From an uncultured Gammaproteobacteria bacterium (GTDB lineage Bacteria > Pseudomonadota > Gammaproteobacteria > Pseudomonadales > Azotimanducaceae_A), in the NCBI GenBank assembly GCA_913041025.1, contig CAJWGQ010000011.1:1-29512 (forward strand): DNA of 29,512 bases, written 5' to 3'. Every line of letters starts with the position of its first letter. The stretch's first letter is position 1. The notes below the pieces were generated by a model. The model was not told the DNA's origin. It was given only the letters and a program-made list of their open reading frames with translations, and did no database searches. The position numbers and the translations under genes were made by a program. This document shows positions 25,581-29,512 of the stretch, piece by piece.

Positions 25581-26333
25581 GTGAATATTAAGTTAGCACA
25601 ATTCCAGGAACATCTTTCACATTTTGAGAAAGTCATCTTTGGACATAGAGGCGCAGCAGGTCTAGCTCTTGAAAATACTCTTGGTAGTTTCAAAATCGCC
25701 TGCGAATTGGGCTGTCCCTTTATTGAACTTGATGTTCATCAAGTCAAAAAGAACAACTCAAGTGAACTGGTCGTCATTCATGATGACACGTTGGACCGTA
25801 CCACCAATCACAAAGGAAAAGTCAGCCAAATTTCTTTAACCGAACTACCTCAGATACTGACAAAAGATGGTGCTTCTGTTCCTCTCCTCAGTGAAGTGAT
25901 ATCGCTTATCGAAAATGAGATGAACACTTTAAACAAAATAATCGGTCTGAACATTGAATTAAAGGGAGACAATACAGGTTTACACACGGCCAACTATATA
26001 AAGGCGATCGATAAGATTCCAACTATCGTCTCATCATTCAAATTGGAAGAGCTGAGGGCATTTAGAGCAGCAGATAAAGAAACTCCCGTAGCACCCTTAT
26101 TTCATCGATGGGAAGACTCATGCATTGAAATCGCAGAGGAACTCAATGCCACAGCGATCAATTGTTCCGCCAAAATAGTCAATCAAAAAAGAGTCGAGTT
26201 GATTAGGGAAAGAGGATTAAAAGTCTTCGTCTATACCGTCAATTCTCGAAACAAAGCTGAAGAATTGTTCAATATGGGCGTCGATGGAATCTTTACAGAT
26301 CATCCGGACAGAATGGGAAATTGGTTAACATAA
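25581..26333 (+). CDS. Glycerophosphodiester phosphodiesterase
   Basis: This 250-residue GDPD-fold enzyme hydrolyses glycerophosphodiesters to glycerol-3-phosphate and an alcohol. Catalytic and metal residues are visible: H22-R23 (G-H-R-G-A), E31-N-T, E49 and D51 (E-L-D-V-H) and H67 (I-H-D-D-T-L-D-R-T-T). No signal peptide is seen, so it is cytoplasmic (UgpQ-like rather than GlpQ-like). The start is GTG at 25581 with no clear Shine-Dalgarno. It is divergent from dnaX, 39 bases away, and 49 bases before a transporter gene that may be cotranscribed. Confidence 0.93.
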   Translation: MNIKLAQFQEHLSHFEKVIFGHRGAAGLALENTLGSFKIACELGCPFIELDVHQVKKNNSSELVVIHDDTLDRTTNHKGKVSQISLTELPQILTKDGASVPLLSEVISLIENEMNTLNKIIGLNIELKGDNTGLHTANYIKAIDKIPTIVSSFKLEELRAFRAADKETPVAPLFHRWEDSCIEIAEELNATAINCSAKIVNQKRVELIRERGLKVFVYTVNSRNKAEELFNMGVDGIFTDHPDRMGNWLT

Positions 26334-26382
26334 TCGAAGACCGATAGCTTCCAATAACAAAGAATACAATAAGAAGAATCAA

Positions 26383-27957
26383 TTGAGCAGGTCAAAGCAG
26401 AACAATTCATCAGGACCTCACAAAGAATATCTACCCAGTCAAATACACTCTTTAGAAGGCACCGTGGGCCCCATTCGCGGCTACCTAACTCTGTCGCCCG
26501 GCATACCAAAAAAGATGTGGTACTGGCTCGCCGGCTCCATAGCCAACGGTGGACTCTTCAATTTTCTCGGCATGTTTCTACTCTATTACTACAATCAGGT
26601 TCTGGGCCTTTCGGCCATATTGGCGAGCCTTGCAATAGCCATATCTATCGGACTCGACGCAATAAGTGATCCACTTATCGGATATCTATCCGACCGCTTC
26701 AAGCATAAGCTCGGCAGAAGAATACCCTTTATGATCGTGGGGGTAGTGCCCACTGGCCTGGCAATTTTACTGTTATTTACCGTCAAGCTAGGAGACACGC
26801 AGACACTCCTGTTTATACAAATGTTGGTATTAATAAGCTGTCTGAGAGTAGCCCATACTTTATACAATGTTCCAAGGCTGGCTCTAGGACTTGAGCTATA
26901 TCGTGGATACCAAGAGCGCAACGTGCTTTGGAGCAGGAACAACAATGCCGATGTGGTCGGAATAGGCATAGTTCTCGGCCCGGTGCTCTTCTTTTTTCTT
27001 TCGGACTGGAACGATATTGAAGGTTACACGTGGTCAGCGGTGTGGTTGAGCGTTGTTTTTATAGGTTACGCAGGTCACTCAACGTGGAGAATACGTCACA
27101 TAGAAATAGAATATAATCTGCAGGAAAAACAGACCTCCCACGCTTCCATAAAAAATCTCATGCATGAACTAGGATCCTTGATACGCAATAAGTCATGGCT
27201 TGCGTTATTTTTTTCCGTCTTGTTTTTTAATATCACAGGGGGACTCTTTGGCGGATCATACACTTATCTGAATGACTATCTCTGGCTGTGGAAACCAAAT
27301 GAGCTAGCATCAACGGGCTTCTTCACCCAGCCCGCAAGCGTCGCCGCTGCTTTTTATGTAATGTCTATTACTAAAAGATTTGACGACAAAAAGCGATTAG
27401 TCATCACGACAGCTTGGGTAGCTTTAATTACGGGACCCATTTTTATGGGCTTGCGATTATGCGACATTCATTTCGGGACCAACTATCTCCCAAATGCTGG
27501 TGAAGGAATCTTCAGTCCTTTGTGGTGGTTATTTAGTCTAAATGGATTCGTTGAGACTTTTTTATGGACGATATTCTGGATCTTGGTGAGCTCTATGTTT
27601 TCGGACGTACTTGAAGAACAGGAATCTAAAACAGGCTCACAATCCGAGGCTCTGGTAACCTCAACCAACAACTTCATGCATAAATTGATCGCGGGAATCA
27701 GCGTACTTGGGGGTGGCATAATGATCACCTGGGCCGGCTTCGACAACAACTTAACCCCAATAGAAAGCGAACTCGCCGCCTTTAAACTGGGCCTGATATC
27801 CGTTGCTTCAAAAACCTGTGGGGTCTTACTTTCTATAGTTGCACTTTACTTTTATGATATCGACAAGGCTAGTCACGAAAAATATGTCAATGACCTAGGC
27901 TACAGCGGATCAGAGGGATTTTCACAAGATATGTCTTCATCGGGCGATGGGCATTAG
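26383..27957 (+). CDS. GPH-family (MelB-like) MFS transporter
   Basis: This 524-residue polytopic membrane protein has about twelve helices and the glycoside-pentoside-hexuronide:cation symporter signature: L-D-A-I-S-D-P at 91-97, then L-S-D-R at 102-105 and G-R-R-I-P at 111-115. The substrate is not predictable; many marine members are annotated only as GPH/MFS. The TTG at 26383 gives a 44-residue hydrophilic N terminus, while ATG 26515 would start at the first helix. TTG has AAGAAG upstream, so the longer form is listed with caution. The gene follows the GDPD gene. Confidence 0.85.
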   Translation: MSRSKQNNSSGPHKEYLPSQIHSLEGTVGPIRGYLTLSPGIPKKMWYWLAGSIANGGLFNFLGMFLLYYYNQVLGLSAILASLAIAISIGLDAISDPLIGYLSDRFKHKLGRRIPFMIVGVVPTGLAILLLFTVKLGDTQTLLFIQMLVLISCLRVAHTLYNVPRLALGLELYRGYQERNVLWSRNNNADVVGIGIVLGPVLFFFLSDWNDIEGYTWSAVWLSVVFIGYAGHSTWRIRHIEIEYNLQEKQTSHASIKNLMHELGSLIRNKSWLALFFSVLFFNITGGLFGGSYTYLNDYLWLWKPNELASTGFFTQPASVAAAFYVMSITKRFDDKKRLVITTAWVALITGPIFMGLRLCDIHFGTNYLPNAGEGIFSPLWWLFSLNGFVETFLWTIFWILVSSMFSDVLEEQESKTGSQSEALVTSTNNFMHKLIAGISVLGGGIMITWAGFDNNLTPIESELAAFKLGLISVASKTCGVLLSIVALYFYDIDKASHEKYVNDLGYSGSEGFSQDMSSSGDGH

Positions 27958-27967
27958 TAATCAAATA

Positions 27968-28177
27968 ATGTTCCGAATTAAAACACTCACCATATTAGGC
28001 TTTCTTTCTATTTCGGGTTGCAGCTTATTCGCGCCAATCGAGCAACCCAAAGAAACCCCCGGACCTCATTTCCCAGAAAACAACTCCTGCAGTCCCTACA
28101 AAGGCACCATGTCTTGTGAAAGAGGCATTTGCACGCCCGACTACGGCAGAACTGATTGCGAACTCAGGCACCGATGA
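27968..28177 (+). CDS. Small Cys-rich lipoprotein, function unknown
   Basis: This 69-residue product starts M-F-R-I-K and has a lipobox I-S-G-C with C18 as the lipidation site, so it should be anchored in the outer or inner membrane. The mature part is only about 52 residues and has four more cysteines spaced x8, x4 and x7, which could form two disulfides. An in-frame ATG at 27947 overlaps the transporter gene and would add seven residues before the signal peptide. Neither start has a good ribosome site. No family was recognised. It is convergent with the gene at 28192-28596. Confidence 0.65.
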   Translation: MFRIKTLTILGFLSISGCSLFAPIEQPKETPGPHFPENNSCSPYKGTMSCERGICTPDYGRTDCELRHR

Positions 28178-28191
28178 AAGTGGCTAAAGAT

Positions 28192-28596
28192 TTAGATCTT
28201 GTTTCCTTCATAAGCTAGGTTTACCCGATCTGGGATCTCAACAATTTCCCTGAGCACACACCGATAATTAGCAAAGCCAAACTGCCTTAAATTCAAATTT
28301 TTTCGGTTCAACACATACGAGAAGACTTGCCAATAACTCCACTCGACTTCATCAGAGGTTACTCGGCTCAGCGGTTGGGCGCGCCAATCTTCATTGGCCC
28401 ACTCGAAAACCATTTTCTGCTCGACGTCTAGTACAAAATACTTATATTTAATGGTCCCGGATATTTGCTCGCACTCTAATCCAACAGCACTCTCAGCATA
28501 TTGATCGATCGGCACCTCCACTGGGTGCACTTGCGAACCAAACAGAGCGAGAAAGACAAAGACAAAAAGAAAAGAGAGAAGGTCCAAATGACTCAT
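28192..28596 (-). CDS. Exported protein of unknown function
   Basis: This encodes 134 residues starting at ATG 28596 (GGAGAG 5 bases upstream; a TTG one codon earlier is too close to that site). The first 22 residues form a hydrophobic signal sequence (L-L-S-F-L-F-V-F-V-F-L-A-L-F-G-S). The mature part is about 110 residues with two cysteines (L-E-C-E-Q and N-Y-R-C-V), possibly a disulfide, and is rich in aromatic residues. No family was recognised. It is probably periplasmic. Confidence 0.7.
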   Translation of the reverse strand: MSHLDLLSFLFVFVFLALFGSQVHPVEVPIDQYAESAVGLECEQISGTIKYKYFVLDVEQKMVFEWANEDWRAQPLSRVTSDEVEWSYWQVFSYVLNRKNLNLRQFGFANYRCVLREIVEIPDRVNLAYEGNKI

Positions 28597-28666
28597 CAAT
28601 ACTCTCCAGTCACACTAATTCGTATTAGTTCTAAAGTTAAATACATCGCGAGCCTAACAGTCAGTA

Positions 28667-28755
28667 TGGCGGAGAAGGAGGGATTCGAACCCTCGATAGG
28701 GGTTGCCTATACTCCCTTAGCAGGGGAGCGCCTTCGACCACTCGGCCACTTCTCC
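28667..28755 (-). tRNA. tRNA-Ser (anticodon GCU)
   Basis: On the minus strand the 5' end GGAGAAG pairs with CTTCTCC, followed by discriminator G and an encoded CCA. The anticodon loop is C-T-G-C-T-A-A, giving anticodon GCU for AGC/AGU serine codons. A long variable arm typical of tRNA-Ser and a G-G-T-T-C-G-A-A-T-C-C T-arm are present. The length is 89 bases including CCA. In many gammaproteobacteria this tRNA gene lies near csrA and the alaS/lysC region. Confidence 0.95.
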
Positions 28756-28846
28756 TAAACACCACTTAGTTTACATCTAAACTTCCTCTATTGCAGTGGT
28801 TAGTGGGCTTATGTAACTATCAATTCACAATCTATGGAGAGAGCTC

Positions 28847-29373
28847 ATGCCTTTTCACCATGTAGCCATAACGACCAAGGACATGGCAGCGACACATGAT
28901 TTCTACTCAAAAGTCATGGGCTTTGATCTTGTGAGAGTAGAAAAGGCGATACCAAATAAAGAAACTTGGGCTAAACACTTTTTCTACGACACTGGCAACG
29001 GGGAGATATTAGCCATTTGGGAAATCCATGATGACTCTTTAGGACATGATTTTCCCACCAGCATAACCGCGGGGGCTAGGCCTTCCACTTTGGTCAAACC
29101 ATAACGCTTTTAGCCTACATAGCCCTCCACACTTTAAAAACCCATATCAGAAGAATAAACAGTCATGGCATCGAAGTAACGGAGATCGACCAAGGATGGT
29201 GTAAATCAATCTATATCGATTACCCTGATGAAATTATGGTGGAATTTTATGTTACGACTAAAGCCTTCACAGAAAAAGATAAAGAAGATGCAGTAAAAGC
29301 TATAACTTCAGATGCAATAGCTGAGAACGACCCACCTAAAGTTACGATGCACCCTGCATCTACTGGACATTAA
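28847..29373 (+). pseudogene. VOC-family (glyoxalase-like) protein gene with two frameshifts
   Basis: An ORF from ATG 28847 (GGAGAG upstream) encodes the N half of a VOC metalloenzyme (M-P-F-H-H-V-A-I) but ends at about 29104 in frame 2. Removing one G from the G5 run at 29071-29075 restores A-G-L-G-L-P-L-W-S-N-H-N-A-F-S-L-H-S. Removing one C from CCC at 29123-29125 then leads into T-H-I-R-R-I-N-S-H-G-I-E-V and on to TAA 29371. The repaired protein has the two-motif VOC shape ending in an I-M-V-E-F-Y metal strand and a Lys/Glu-rich tail. Both shifts are extra bases in short homopolymers, so assembly error is as likely as real decay. The substrate is unknown. Confidence 0.75.
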
Positions 29374-29512
29374 TCGTCTGAATCTAATTCAAACTCTGAG
29401 TGCAAGGCCCTAACAGCAAGTTCCATATACTTTTCTGCTACTACAACCGAAATTTTGATTTCCGAGGTCGAAATCATCTGAATATTGATGTTTTCAGATG
29501 CCAGACAATCAA
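29370..29512 (-). CDS. lysC: Aspartokinase, 3' end (partial, continues past the window)
   Basis: The minus-strand frame gives the last 46 residues of an aspartate kinase. The ACT-domain hallmark [18 protein letters not shown] is followed by [12 protein letters not shown] and an acidic end. Aspartokinase catalyses the first step of the lysine, threonine and methionine pathways, and this domain binds the feedback inhibitor. Its TAA stop overlaps the VOC gene's stop within TTAA. Confidence 0.93.
   Translation of the reverse strand, partial: DCLASENINIQMISTSEIKISVVVAEKYMELAVRALHSEFELDSDD

Overview
The window looks like a chromosomal segment of a free-living, aerobic, probably marine gammaproteobacterium. 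The basis is a complete Na+-translocating NADH:quinone reductase operon, lpxC (Gram-negative outer membrane), HrpA, DusA, a dnaX-ybaB-recR cluster followed by rnd, ycgL and ycgN, and an aspartokinase gene close to a tRNA-Ser(GCU). Composition is moderately AT-leaning by eye. TGA is used as an ordinary stop in several genes (dusA, nqrD), so the genetic code is standard. No transposase, integrase, CRISPR array or phage gene is visible, and no gene-free gap exceeds 300 bases.

Layout, left to right. (1) 99-956: divergent bacterioferritin (bfr) and bacterioferritin-associated ferredoxin (bfd), with a perfect 6-1-6 Fur-type palindrome between them. (2) 965-3443, minus: a three-gene acyl-CoA operon of a crotonase, a MaoC-type hydratase and an acyl-CoA dehydrogenase. 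(3) 3553-6017, plus: a GrdB/PrdB-like reductase-family gene interrupted by an in-frame TGA that is best read as selenocysteine, overlapping the start of an M81 (MlrC-like) metallohydrolase gene. (4) 6014-11890, minus: nqrABCDEF. (5) 12157-14703: lpxC (minus), then dusA and a TerB-like gene (plus). (6) 14709-20651, minus: hrpA, and a separate pair of a MoxR AAA+ ATPase and a VWA (CoxE-like) protein. (7) 20835-25541, minus: dnaX-ybaB-recR-rnd-ycgL-ycgN and a small membrane protein, probably one operon. (8) 25581-28177, plus: a glycerophosphodiester phosphodiesterase, a GPH/MFS transporter and a small Cys-rich lipoprotein. (9) 28192-29512: a small exported protein, tRNA-Ser(GCU), a VOC-family gene broken by two +1 shifts, and the 3' end of aspartokinase.

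The most interesting item is the selenoprotein-MlrC pair at 3553-6017. Read through its TGA, the first gene gives a continuous 314-residue protein with a U-P-V-C-H motif. A 6-bp hairpin with a G-first triloop starts 13 bases past the TGA, with its loop 18 bases past it, which is the geometry of a bacterial SECIS element. The partners of classical glycine or D-proline reductases are absent nearby. The partner is instead a translationally coupled M81 metallohydrolase, which suggests an uncharacterised selenium-dependent two-enzyme module. The selenocysteine machinery itself is not in the window.

Most other genes are housekeeping. Smaller points of interest are the broken VOC gene sitting where csrA is usually found between lysC and tRNA-Ser, a near-helically phased AAAATG array in the lpxC/dusA divergent promoter, and an nqr operon without adjacent apbE or nqrM.
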